Shown piece by piece: positions 46,881-58,566 of a stretch of 64,000 bases of DNA. The stretch comes from Tragulus kanchil (Eukaryota > Chordata > Mammalia > Artiodactyla > Tragulidae). The stretch spans positions 129,729,123 through 129,793,122 of the forward strand of contig JAIOJX010000004.1 of NCBI GenBank assembly GCA_022376925.1, read 5' to 3'. Every line of letters starts with the position of its first letter. The stretch's first letter is position 1. Made by a program: the position numbers and the translations under genes. The notes beneath the pieces are model-generated. The model ran no database searches. It saw only the letters and a list, made by a program, of their open reading frames with translations, and was not told the DNA's origin.

Positions 46881-49027
46881 GATCATCAAAAATGTCTCCA
46901 GGTATCGCCATATGTATCCTGGGGAATACAAGATCCCTTCCAGTGGAGAACCACTTAAGTATTACATTAAGCTTTTAAGAGGTGAACTCTTATTTCTTAC
47001 CAGGAAAATAAATACATGAATTACAAAGCCAAAATGTGGTTTTAGATAAACCCAGCTTCCAACTGAGTATCATTTTCTTCACTAAGATTTTTATAAGTTG
47101 ACATCATTGTCCTTGTATTTTGAGTTCTCAATTTCTTTGAAATATTTTATACAGTGGTATTAGTAGTCCTTAAAAGTTTTGTGTCTTTAAAAAATATTCA
47201 TCATAGAGATTATTGTTTATGTGCATTGGTATATCATGGTAGTCAGAGGAATAGGAAAAAAATCTCAAACAACTATTTTGCTCAATCATCGCGTCTTTTA
47301 AAAAGTTTATATAAAATAGAGATTAATGAATAAATGGTAAAAATATTTTGGACATATTAAAGCCCTATATTATGAAATGCAAATTGGTTTTCAGAAAAAG
47401 AATTCCATCAGTGACATACCTAATAAATGTTCCAGGTTGCTAAGATGTCAATATATTAAAAAACATATTTAAATATATTTATAAATATAAATATACTTAT
47501 TATATTAATATATAATATGAATTAAATAGTAAATAATATGAATAAATAATATATATTTAGTTATATATATTAAATATTTATTAAGTTTATAGCATTTCTT
47601 TAATCCAAACGTTTAACAATTATTAAAAAGTTAAGTTAAAAATATGTGAAACTACATTGAAAATATTTTAATATATGAAGTAGGACTGTTTAATTTTTAT
47701 TGGAGTATAGTTGATTTACAACGTTGTGTTAGCTTTAGGATTACTATTAAGTAATGACATTATGGTATTTAGTTGGTTCTTTTTTTAATCCAGCTTTAGA
47801 TTTATTACATCCAAATTAATGTTGAGTGTCAAAGTTGTCCTTGGAAGTCCATACTCCAAGGAATCACTTTCAAAATTTCAAAACTCTTCTAGTTTATTAG
47901 GCATGTGTAAAGCAAGATACATTTCTCACACCTCCATCTAGCCTTGATCCTGGCCTGATCATCAAAATGTCTCCAGGTATCGCCATATGTATCCTGGAAT
48001 ACAAGATCCTTCCAGTGGAGAACCACTTAAGTATTACATTAAGCTTTTAAGAGGTGAACTCTTATTTCTTACCAGGAAAATAAATACATGAATTACAAAG
48101 CCAAAATGTGGTTTTAGATAAACCCAGCTTCCAACTGAGTATCATTTTCTTCACTAAGATTTTTATAAGTTGACATCATTGTCCTTGTATTTTGAGTTCT
48201 CAATTTCTTTGAAATATTTTATACAGTGGTATTAGTAGTCCTTAAAAGTTTTGTGTCTTTAAAAAATATTCATCATAGAGATTATTGTTTATGTGCATTG
48301 GTATATCATGGTAGTCAGAGGAATAGGAAAAAAATCTCAAACAACTATTTTGCTCAATCATCGCGTCTTTTAAAAAGTTTATATAAAATAGAGATTAATG
48401 AATAAATGGTAAAAATATTTTGGACATATTAAAGCCCTATATTATGAAATGCAAATTGGTTTTCAGAAAAAGAATTCCATCAGTGACATACCTAATAAAT
48501 GTTCCAGGTTGCTAAGATGTCAATATATTAAAAAACATATTTAAATATATTTATAAATATAAATATACTTATTATATTAATATATAATATGAATTAAATA
48601 GTAAATAATATGAATAAATAATATATATTTAGTTATATATATTAAATATTTATTAAGTTTATAGCATTTCTTTAATCCAAACGTTTAACAATTATTAAAA
48701 AGTTAAGTTAAAAATATGTGAAACTACATTGAAAATATTTTAATATATGAAGTAGGACTGTTTAATTTTTATTGGAGTATAGTTGATTTACAACGTTGTG
48801 TTAGCTTTAGGATTACTATTAAGTAATGACATTATGGTATTTAGTTGGTTCTTTTTTTAATCCAGCTTTAGATTTATTACATCCAAATTAATGTTGAGTG
48901 TCAAAGTTGTCCTTGGAAGTCCATACTCCAAGGAATCACTTTCAAAATTTCAAAACTCTTCTAGTTTATTAGGCATGTGTAAAGCAAGATACATTTCTCA
49001 CACCTCCATCTAGCCTTGATCCTGGCC
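46881..49027 (+). repeat. Direct duplication D17 (about 1,075 bp)
   Basis: 46881-47955 recurs at 47956-49027. Small homopolymer differences at the start of copy two (ATCATCAAAATG for ATCATCAAAAATG; CTGGAATAC for CTGGGGAATAC). Confidence 0.9.
47455..47600. repeat. Very AT-rich low-complexity tract
   Basis: About 145 bases of almost only A and T with AAATAT and ATATAT themes. Repeated at about 48530-48675 by D17. A fragment of antisense L1 3' end (TATTGGAGTATAGTTGATTT, about 47700) follows. Confidence 0.75.
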
Positions 49028-49412
49028 TGTTCACTCTCACTAAATCTCATGAATCATCCGTTCCTTTAACAAACATTTATCAAGCTTCCACCCCAGGCTA
49101 AGTGTTACGTTCTGGGAACAGGAAAGTAGACACGCACAGTCCCTGCCCTCAAGCGCAGAGGCTAATAAAGGAAGGTAGACGTGTGCACTAGAAGTACTGT
49201 GCGCAGGGTACTGTGGGGCCCGCAGAGAGGCTGCGTAGCCAGGACTCTTGACTGGTCATGAATTGACACTCACCAGTTTGATGAGCCAGGGCTGATGAAA
49301 TCATTGTGAGCAAAGCAGAATGGCATCATTGCTGGTGAACTGTTAATATTAGCGGAAGGTTGCTGCTGATGGACTCAGCATCTGGCAACACTAAGACATC
49401 TGGCAGGAGAGT

Positions 49413-49429
49413 GGGGGGGGGGGGGGGGG
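49413..49429. repeat. Run of 17 G
   Basis: Mononucleotide tract in intron 21. Its true length is likely uncertain, given homopolymer errors elsewhere. Confidence 0.7.
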
Positions 49430-49516
49430 ACAGGAAAGGATGGAAAGTACCGTGTGCCATGCCGAGAGAGTAGGATTTCATTCTATAAACAGGCAATAGG
49501 GAGCCACTGAATAATT

Positions 49517-49783
49517 TTTTTTTTTGGCCACTTCTATTGGTTTTTCATCTATCTATTTTCATCCACCTTTTGTTCTTTGGCCTGTGTGGGCCTCCCATCG
49601 CAGTGGCTCTGTCTCTGCAGAGCACCAGCTCTGGGCGCATGCGCTCCAGAGCTCCGGCTCGGTAGTTGGACATATCGGTCCAGCCGCTCCGCGGCACGTG
49701 GGATCTTCCCAGGCCAGGGATCGAACCAGCGCCCCTTGCACTGCAAGGCGGTATCCTTACCCACTGGACCACCAGGGAAGCCC
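49517..49783 (-). mobile_element. Young tRNA-headed SINE, antisense
   Basis: Poly(T) then CCACTTCTATTGG and the reversed head ending GACCACCAGGGAAGCCC. Near-perfect target duplication: CCACTGAATAATTTT before and CCACTGAAGAATTTT after (one mismatch). Lacks the G-rich tail segment. Confidence 0.87.
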
Positions 49784-50049
49784 CCACTGAAGAATTTTAA
49801 GTAGTGAAATGATACAATCACTCTGGTAGCCATCCGGTGAACAGAGCAGAGAGAAGACTAGGAATGGGAAGATCTACTGAGTCATGGTAGTTCTAAACTG
49901 ACTGTTTATTAAAAGCATCTTGGCAACTTGTCAGAAATGTAGCCTCATGGGCCCCATTCCTATGAGATTCTGAGATTTTAGGACAGTCTGGGTTTAGAGC
50001 CCAGGAATCTTATCAACAAGTTTCATAAATAATTCTTTGAGGTTTTGCT

Positions 50050-50180
50050 TTTTGTTGTTGTTGTTGACCGTGCCATGAGGCATGAGGGAGCTTATTTAGT
50101 TCCCTGACCAGGTATTGAACCTTTGCTGAGTGCAGTGAAAGCACAGAGTTTTAACCACTGGACCACCAAGGGAGTCCCCT
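50050..50180 (-). mobile_element. CHR-like SINE head, antisense, old
   Basis: TTCCCTGACCAGGTATTGAA and ACTGGACCACCAAGGGAGTC mark a short reversed tRNA-like head. Confidence 0.65.
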
Positions 50181-50867
50181 CGTAAATGATTCTTAATCAT
50201 TTAGCTCTATATCAGGCCTGTTGATTGGTGTTTGGGATCCAGTGAATACTACCCAGGCAGGAAATAATAGAACTTGAGCACAGTGGGAGGGAGGAAGGAT
50301 GTGGCAGAATTCAGACGCTGATCAGCTGTGGGAAGGTGAAGAATAATGCCTAGGTTCACGGAGGTGTCCAGATTCCCAGCCTGGGTGAATGGTGGAGTTG
50401 TTTTCCAAAGCAGGGGAGAGGAGGAGTGTGTGTCTGGAGGGGAGTGAGACCCAGGGGTTTCAGTGAGGGGCCTCTGAAGTTGGAGGTGCTCTGAGGTTAG
50501 TAGGCATTTGGATATACACTTCTGGCATTCAGGAGTGAGATACCAGATGATGGTATAGATTTTTGAGTCATCGGTTAGGAGAAAGTTCAGATTATACAGT
50601 GAGGGCACTCACCCAGAGAGAGTACATATTGATAAGGAAAAAGTGGGTTAAGATCAGAGTTCTCTGGGCACACTCACTTTTAAGGATGAGGATTCAGCAA
50701 CAAAGCTTAAGAAGGAACAGTTTGAGGGAGGAAGAGACGCAGGAGAAAGCAAGCCAGAGGAAGAATTTCACGAAGAATTTCCACAAATCTGGGTCTATTA
50801 GATAAAAGGGCAGCTGTGTCCATCAACATCACTTGGGTTGTTTTTCCACAGTATCTCTTTTTTTTTT

Positions 50868-51070
50868 TAATTAACAGAATTTTGTTGTTCATAGACATGT
50901 ATGTTCCCAGATAAGTCATATGCATATCCCTGGCCCCCTCCCTGCTCCACCTGCTTCCTGGTCCCTCCCATCTGACCCCTTGAGGCCATCGCACCGCGCG
51001 CCTGCCACATTCCCTATTCCCACAGCACAATGACAGTAGCTATCTTTTTCACATATGATAGTATAGCCAT
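50868..51070 (-). mobile_element. LINE-1 3' end fragment, antisense
   Basis: TTAACAGAATTTTGTTGTTC, AGACATGTATGTTCCCAGAT and CACAGCACAATGACAGTAGC are the artiodactyl L1 3' end reversed. Starts at a poly(T). Confidence 0.82.
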
Positions 51071-51639
51071 ACTGATGGGGGTGGGGTGGAGAGAGGCAGG
51101 GGAGGTGGCTTCCCAAAGAGGAGGGCATAGGTCACACCTTTCCAAACTGAAAGGTAAGAATTATGTCTTTTGCTTGGTGTATGGCAGGCATTTGATAAAT
51201 GTTTATTTGACAGCTTTCTTTGTGCTCTTATTTTTAGATTCAGACAGAAATAAAATCACATTCAAAATAATTGCAGCACAGGCTTGGAAAACAATTTCAA
51301 AAAAAGAGTTCTAAAATGAGTTGATCAAGCTCAGTCAGTCTTCCAAGGTGACTACTTTGAAGGAAACAGAACTGATTTAAATGACGGGCTTGGCACACTG
51401 GTTTCAGATGTTCTCATCCTGTCATGATGCACATGTCAATACAGAGATTTTTGACTTGCCCCTTTAAGAAAAAAGTCTGCAGGCCTATAAGGGGCCTAGG
51501 GACACGACGGACGCAGCAGCCTGGTGCCTTAAATATACAGGCTCAAGTCCATGTTCTGGATTTGAAAGTCACTGTATTCCTCTGGGCCTCATTCCCTCAA
51601 CTTTACAATGAAAGATTTTGTTTTCTTCAGGTGAATACC

Positions 51640-52960
51640 CGAGACTGAAATTGCTGGATTGTATAGTGGTTCTATTTTTGGTTTTTTGGGAACCTCCATG
51701 CTGTTTTCCAGAGAGGCTGCACCAGTCTACATTCCTGCCAGTGGTGCACGTGGGTTCGCTTTTCTCCTCATCCTGGTCACCACTTGTCTTTTTGGTCATA
51801 GTCATTCTGCCTGGCATGTGATAGTTCATTATGGTGTTTTTTTCTTAAGATATTTTATTGTTTATTGCCATTGACTATCAGTCTTTAGTTGGGATCTAAA
51901 CAGCCCATATATGTCATACTAGATGCTGTCCTTTAAGTCCAAATGCCCTTTAAAATTTTTTTTTTAATTTATTTTTGGCTATTCTGGGTTTTCACAGGCT
52001 CTTCCCTAGTTGCAAGGAGTAGGGGTTACTCTCTAGTTGGAGTGAGCAGGCTTCTTGTTGCAGTGACTTCTCTTGTTGTGGAACTTGGGCTCTAGGGCAC
52101 ACGGGCTTCAGTAGTTGTGGCACATGGGGCTCCATAGTTGCTGCTCCAAGACTCTAGAGCACAGGCTCAGTAGTTCTGGCTCACGGGCTTAGTTTCTCCG
52201 CAGCATGTGGGATCTTCCTGAATCAGGGAAGATCTGGGAAGTGTCTCTTGCATTGGCAGGCGAGCTCTTGACCACTGAGCTACTAGGGAAGCCCCTCATT
52301 ATGGTTTCGATTTGCATTTCCTAGATGATTGGGGATGTTGGCCCTCTTTTTATAAGCTCATTGGCTATCTGTAGGTTATCTTTTCTGTATTTGGTTGGTG
52401 GTTTTCTTTGCTATGCAAATTTTTTTAGTTTGTTGTAGTCATGGTTTATTTTTGCTGTTGTGCACTTGCCTGAGGAGACAGATCCAAAAATAATATTTCT
52501 GAGACCAGTGTCAGAGAGCATATTGCCTAAATTTTCTTCGCGTTTTATAGTCTTTAATCCATTTTGAGTTTGTTTTTTTATATGGTGTAAGAAAATGGCC
52601 TAGTTTTTTATGTAGCTATCTAGTTTTCCCAACACCATTTGTTGAAAAGACTATCTGAAACACCAAATAAGTAAACAAAACAGAAACAGACTCATCAATA
52701 CAGAGAGCCAACCAGTGGTTGCCAGAAGGGAGGTGGGTGGGAGATAGAATAAATGAAGAGGATTAAGAGTTACCAGCTACCAGTTATAAAAAAAATCAGT
52801 GATATAATGTACAGCATAGGGAAGACAGTGACTCAGACTGTGTAACTCTGTATGGTATGTAGTGTATAAAAATACTGAATTACTATATTATATACCTGAA
52901 GCTAATATAACATTGTAAGCCAGTTATATTTCAGTTTTAAAAATAAGTAAAATAAAGATG
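51640..52960. mobile_element. LINE-1 with inverted 5' part, interrupted by a SINE
   Basis: 51640-51850 and 52295-52645 carry antisense L1 ORF2 sequence (GAAATTGCTGGATTGTATAG; CAACACCATTTGTTGAAAAG). 52650-52960 is sense L1 3' UTR (AGCCAACCAGTGGTTGCCAG; GATATAATGTACAGCATAGG). Antisense body followed by sense tail is the signature of twin priming during insertion. Its 3' part is repeated at 53693-54045 by D18. Confidence 0.7.
51955..52294 (-). mobile_element. CHR-type SINE, antisense, inside the L1
   Basis: TTTATTTTTGGCTATTCTGG to GAGCTACTAGGGAAGCCCC. It splits the L1, so it inserted later. Confidence 0.85.
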
Positions 52961-53298
52961 AACTATGTAATAAATAAAAGGGAGTTTTGTCTTGATGGCA
53001 GTTAACACTTTCCCATTCTAAAATTTATGATGCAATTTTCCTGAGCTTATTAAAAGTTTTCAGTTGGTTAAGATACAAAATAAGTAAAATGGACTCCTGT
53101 ATAAATCCTCACCATTTAACTCACATTGGATTTAATCCTGTTCTTCTGTTGCATTAATGCAAATATGAAAAGCCTACATAAAATTGTTATGGTATTTTGA
53201 AATAATCCAACTGTGGAATTGCAGACTCCAACAGGACTGAGCGAATGAGCAACAGTAAACTCGTAAATGCAACTTCTGTGGTGTGTGTTTTTCTACAG

Positions 53299-53386
53299 AT
53301 TGAACCTGTGGGTCCCGTTGAACTGTCTTCTGGCCCCGAATCTGAAAAAACATTTCCTTCAAAAACCATTAGCATTTCGGAAGAAG
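53299..53386 (+). CDS. CPLANE1: CPLANE1 window exon 22
   Basis: 88 bases, phase 0 in, one base over out. Acceptor TTTTTCTACAG, donor GTTTGT (weak). Peptide IEPVGPVELSSGPESEKTFP then SKTISISEE, a run I match with CPLANE1. Duplicated at 54381-54468. Confidence 0.9.
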
Positions 53387-54380
53387 GTTTGTAAGGGGTC
53401 TGGGGTGGGGCCAAAGCCTTTCTTTGGAGGAATACATATTGCCTTTTGGGTATGCTAGAATGGGAAAGAGTCTTATGTAAGCCAAGCCATCAGTCCCTTA
53501 CTTTTAGTCTAGGATTGGGTTCGAGATAATGTGCTTGGCTCCCAGCTCAAGCCAGTTTATTTTCTGAGAAACTGATGCTATAACCGGCTTTGGCTTTGGT
53601 AAGAGAACGAGGCCATGTGGGCTGGCTCTTAGTGTCCGTGTCACGACTCCACACCACCGGCCACGCACCTTGAGGGTTTTTTGTTGTGCATTGTAGCTAT
53701 CTAGTTTTCCCAACACCATTTGTTGAAAAGACTATCTGAAACACCAAATAAGTAAACAAAACAGAAACAGACTCATCAATACAGAGAGCCAACCAGTGGT
53801 TGCCAGAAGGGAGGTGGGTGGGAGATAGAATAAATGAAGAGGATTAAGAGTTACCAGCTACCAGTTATAAAAAAAATCAGTGATATAATGTACAGCATAG
53901 GGAAGACAGTGACTCAGACTGTGTAACTCTGTATGGTATGTAGTGTATAAAAATACTGAATTACTATATTATATACCTGAAGCTAATATAACATTGTAAG
54001 CCAGTTATATTTCAGTTTTAAAAATAAGTAAAATAAAGATGAACTATGTAATAAATAAAAGGGAGTTTTGTCTTGATGGCAGTTAACACTTTCCCATTCT
54101 AAAATTTATGATGCAATTTTCCTGAGCTTATTAAAAGTTTTCAGTTGGTTAAGATACAAAATAAGTAAAAATGGACTCCTGTATAAATCCTCACCATTTA
54201 ACTCACATTGGATTTAATCCTGTTCTTCTGTTGCATTAATGCAAATATGAAAAGCCTACATAAAATTGTTATGGTATTTTGAAATAATCCAACTGTGGAA
54301 TTGCAGACTCCAACAGGACTGAGCGAATGAGCAACAGTAAACTCGTAAATGCAACTTCTGTGGTGTGTGTTTTTCTACAG

Positions 54381-54468
54381 ATTGAACCTGTGGGTCCCGT
54401 TGAACTGTCTTCTGGCCCCGAATCTGAAAAAACATTTCCTTCAAAAACCATTAGCATTTCGGAAGAAG
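54381..54468 (+). CDS. CPLANE1: Second assembled copy of exon 22
   Basis: Identical copy carried by D18; contiguous with the true downstream intron. Confidence 0.6.
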
Positions 54469-54671
54469 GTTTGTAAGGGGTCTGGGGTGGGGCCAAAGCC
54501 TTTCTTTGGAGGAATACATATTGCCTTTTGGGTATGCTAGAATGGGAAAGAGTCTTATGTAAGCCGAAGCCATCAGTCCCTTACTTTTAGTCTAGGATTG
54601 GGTTCGAGATAATGTGCTTGGCTCCCAGCTCAAGCCAGTTTATTTTCTGAGAAACTGATGCTATAACCGGC

Positions 54672-56870
54672 TTTGGCTTTGGTAAGAGAACGAGGCCATG
54701 TGGGCTGGCTCTTAGTGTCCGTGTCCACGACTCCACACCACCGGCCACGCACCTTGAGGGTCACACCCAGCTTTGTGCTGAGGTGGTGGTTGGTCTGTGG
54801 TCATCAGCTGAGCTAGAATCAGAGGTTCAGGTTACACGGCCTAGCAATGGTGGTGAAGTATGATGTTTTTGCATTTCTTATTTTAAGAAAGAAAGTCAGG
54901 TAGATTTTTTTTTTTTTTTAAATTCTTTACTTTAAAGGTTTTACAGAGTTTTGTTGTTCACCGACATGTATGTTCCCAGATCAGTCATATGCATATCCCT
55001 GGTCCCCCCTGCCCCAGCCAGGTCCCCCCATCCCACCCCTCTGGACCATTGCCCCAAGCCATTGTGAGCACTCCTATTCCCTTAGCACAATGACAATAGC
55101 TATCTTTTCCACACATGACAGTATAGGTTTCCATGTTACTCCCTCCATGCCTCCCACCCACTGTTCCTTCCCACAATGTCCATATGTCTATTCTCTATGT
55201 CTGTTTTTCCATGAGTTCACTGCATGTGCTATCATGACCATCCTACTAGATTCCATATATATGTGTTAGTATACCGTACTTGTCTTTCTCTTTTTGTCCT
55301 AACTTCACTGTTTGTGATAGGTTCTAGCTCCATCCACCTCATTAGGACTGAGTCTTCTGCATTTCTTTTAACAGCTGAGTAGTATTCCATTGTATATATG
55401 TACCAGAGCTTCTGTATCCATTCATTCATCGATGAACATCTAGGTTGCTTCCATGTTTTGGCTATTGTATAGAGAGCTGTAATGAACATTGGGGTACAGG
55501 TGCTTCTTTTAGTTTTGATTTCATCAGGATATAAGCCTACTAGTGGAATTGCTGGGTCATAGGGTGCTTCTATTTTTAGTTTTTTAAGGCATCTCCATAC
55601 TGTCTTCCATAGAAGTTGTATCAGTTTACATTCCCACCAGCAATGCAAGAGTGTTCCCTTTTCTCCATACCCTCTCCAGCATTTATTGTCTGTCGATTTG
55701 TGGATGATGGCCATTCTGACGGGTATGAGGTGATATCTCATTGTAGTTTTAATTTTCATTTCTCTGAGAAACTTGTGGCTTTGGTTTTAAGAGAACGAGG
55801 CCATGTGGGCTGGCTCTTAGTGTCCGTGTCACGACTCCACACCACCGGCCACGCACCTTGAGGGTCACACCCAGCTTTGTGCTGAGGTGGTGGTTGGTCT
55901 GTGGTCATCAGCTGAGCTAGAATCAGAGGTTCAGGTTACACGGCCTAGCAATGGTGGTGAAGTATGATGTTTTTGCATTTCTTATTTTAAGAAAGAAAGT
56001 CAGGTAGATTTTTTTTTTTTTTTAAATTCTTTACTTTAAAGGTTTTACAGAGTTTTGTTGTTCACCGACATGTATGTTCCCAGATCAGTCATATGCATAT
56101 CCCTGGTCCCCCCTGCCCCAGCCAGGTCCCCCCATCCCACCCCTCTGGACCATTGCCCCAAGCCATTGTGAGCACTCCTATTCCCTTAGCACAATGACAA
56201 TAGCTATCTTTTCCACACATGACAGTATAGGTTTCCATGTTACTCCCTCCATGCCTCCCACCCACTGTTCCTTCCCACAATGTCCATATGTCTATTCTCT
56301 ATGTCTGTTTTTCCATGAGTTCACTGCATGTGCTATCATGACCATCCTACTAGATTCCATATATATGTGTTAGTATACCGTACTTGTCTTTCTCTTTTTG
56401 TCCTAACTTCACTGTTTGTGATAGGTTCTAGCTCCATCCACCTCATTAGGACTGAGTCTTCTGCATTTCTTTTAACAGCTGAGTAGTATTCCATTGTATA
56501 TATGTACCAGAGCTTCTGTATCCATTCATTCATCGATGAACATCTAGGTTGCTTCCATGTTTTGGCTATTGTATAGAGAGCTGTAATGAACATTGGGGTA
56601 CAGGTGCTTCTTTTAGTTTTGATTTCATCAGGATATAAGCCTACTAGTGGAATTGCTGGGTCATAGGGTGCTTCTATTTTTAGTTTTTTAAGGCATCTCC
56701 ATACTGTCTTCCATAGAAGTTGTATCAGTTTACATTCCCACCAGCAATGCAAGAGTGTTCCCTTTTCTCCATACCCTCTCCAGCATTTATTGTCTGTCGA
56801 TTTGTGGATGATGGCCATTCTGACGGGTATGAGGTGATATCTCATTGTAGTTTTAATTTGCATTTCTCTA
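54672..56870 (+). repeat. Direct duplication D19 (about 1,104 bp)
   Basis: 54672-55755 recurs at 55787-56870. The junction reads TCTGAGAAACTTGTGGCTTT, a garbled stand-in for GAGAAACTGATGCTATAACC upstream of the unit. Confidence 0.9.
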
Positions 56871-57151
56871 ATAATAAGTGAGGTTGAGCATCGTTTCATG
56901 TGCTTTTGGGCCATCTATATGTCCTCTTTGGAGAGGTGTCTCTTTAGATCTTTTTTCCCACTTTTTGATTGGGTTGTTCGTTTTTCTGGTGCTGAGTTGT
57001 CTGAGTTGTTTGTAGATTTTGGAGATTAATTCTTTGTCTGTTATTTCATTTGCTATGATTTTCTCCCACTCTGTGGGCTGTCTGTTGAGCTTTTTTGTAA
57101 TTTCTTTTGCTGTACAAAAGCTTTTAAGTTTCATTAGGTCCAACATGTTAA

Positions 57152-57481
57152 TTTTTTTTTTTTTTAAAGATTTATTTATTTATTTATTTTTGGGCGGGGG
57201 TTGGGGAGGGAGGGGAGCGGGCGGGCTACTTCTATTGGTCATTCATTTCACTATTTTCATCCGTCTTTGTTCTTTGGCTTCTGTGGGCCTCCCATCACGG
57301 TGGCCTCTGTTGCCGCAGAGCGCCGGCTCTGGGCACATGCACTCCAGAGCTCCGGCTCGGTGATTGGACACATCTGTCCAGCCACTCCACGGCACGTGGG
57401 ATCTTCCCAGGCCAGGGATCGAACCGGCGTCCCCTGCACTACAAGGCGGTGTCCTTACCCTCTGGACCACCAGGGAAGCCC
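57152..57481 (-). mobile_element. Young tRNA-headed SINE, antisense, inside the L1
   Basis: TTTTTTTTTAAAGATTTATT tail to GACCACCAGGGAAGCCC. No target duplication: the left L1 flank ends CAACATGTTAA and the right begins TGTAATCCATTTTGAGC, which are not adjacent in L1. Repeated at 58237-58566 by D20. Confidence 0.88.
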
Positions 57482-58236
57482 CTGTAATCCATTTTGAGCT
57501 TATCTTTGTGCATGGTGTCAGGGAATGTTCCAACTTCATTTTTTGCATGTAGCTGTACAATTTTCCCAGCACCATTTGGTGAAGAGGCTGTCTTTGTCCC
57601 ATTTTATACTTTTGCCTCCTTTGTCAAAAATAAGGTACCCATAGGTGCGTAGGTTTATCTCTGGGTTCTCGATCTTGTTCCATTGGTCTGTAGTTCTGTT
57701 TTTGTGGCAGTACCGTACTGTCTTGATGACTGTTGCTTTGTAGTAGAGTCTGAGATTAGGAAGGCTGATGCCTCCAGCTCCGTTTTCTCTCTCAGGATTG
57801 CTTTGACTATTCGAGGTCTTTTGTGTCTTCCAGAAGTTTTAGATTTGAAATTTCCTTTTCTCCAATAGCATTTATTGTCTGTCGATTTGTGGATGATGGC
57901 CATTCTGACGGGTATGAGGTGATATCTCATTGTAGTTTTAATTTGCATTTCTCTAATAATAAGTGAGGTTGAGCATCGTTTCATGTGCTTTTGGGCCATC
58001 TATATGTCCTCTTTGGAGAGGTGTCTCTTTAGATCTTTTTTCCCACTTTTTGATTGGGTTGTTCGTTTTTCTGGTGCTGAGTTGTCTGAGTTGTTTGTAG
58101 ATTTTGGAGATTAATTCTTTGTCTGTTATTTCATTTGCTATGATTTTCTCCCACTCTGTGGGCTGTCTGTTGAGCTTTTTTGTAATTTCTTTTGCTGTAC
58201 AAAAGCTTTTAAGTTTCATTAGGTCCAACATGTTAA

Positions 58237-58566
58237 TTTTTTTTTTTTTTAAAGATTTATTTATTTATTTATTTTTGGGCGGGGGTTGGGGAGGGAGGGG
58301 AGCGGGCGGGCTACTTCTATTGGTCATTCATTTCACTATTTTCATCCGTCTTTGTTCTTTGGCTTCTGTGGGCCTCCCATCACGGTGGCCTCTGTTGCCG
58401 CAGAGCGCCGGCTCTGGGCACATGCACTCCAGAGCTCCGGCTCGGTGATTGGACACATCTGTCCAGCCACTCCACGGCACGTGGGATCTTCCCAGGCCAG
58501 GGATCGAACCGGCGTCCCCTGCACTACAAGGCGGTGTCCTTACCCTCTGGACCACCAGGGAAGCCC
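58237..58566 (-). mobile_element. Second assembled copy of the 57152 SINE
   Basis: Same element repeated by D20. Confidence 0.88.

Larger units (their letters stand above)
45468..53298. other. CPLANE1: Intron 21
   Basis: Repeat-rich intron. Unassigned stretches: 46633-46880, 46900-47450, 49028-49500 and 49800-50050, 50180-50860, 51080-51640. 49080-49200 faintly resembles an ancient interspersed repeat ('agtccctgccctcaag') but I cannot name it. Confidence 0.6.
52611..54759 (+). repeat. Direct duplication D18 (about 1,082 bp), doubles exon 22
   Basis: 52611-53675 recurs at 53693-54759. Copy one lacks G in AAGCCAAGCC (AAGCCGAAGCC at 54563) and C in GTGTCACGAC (GTGTCCACGAC at 54720). 53676-53692 is a garbled bridge. 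Confidence 0.92.
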
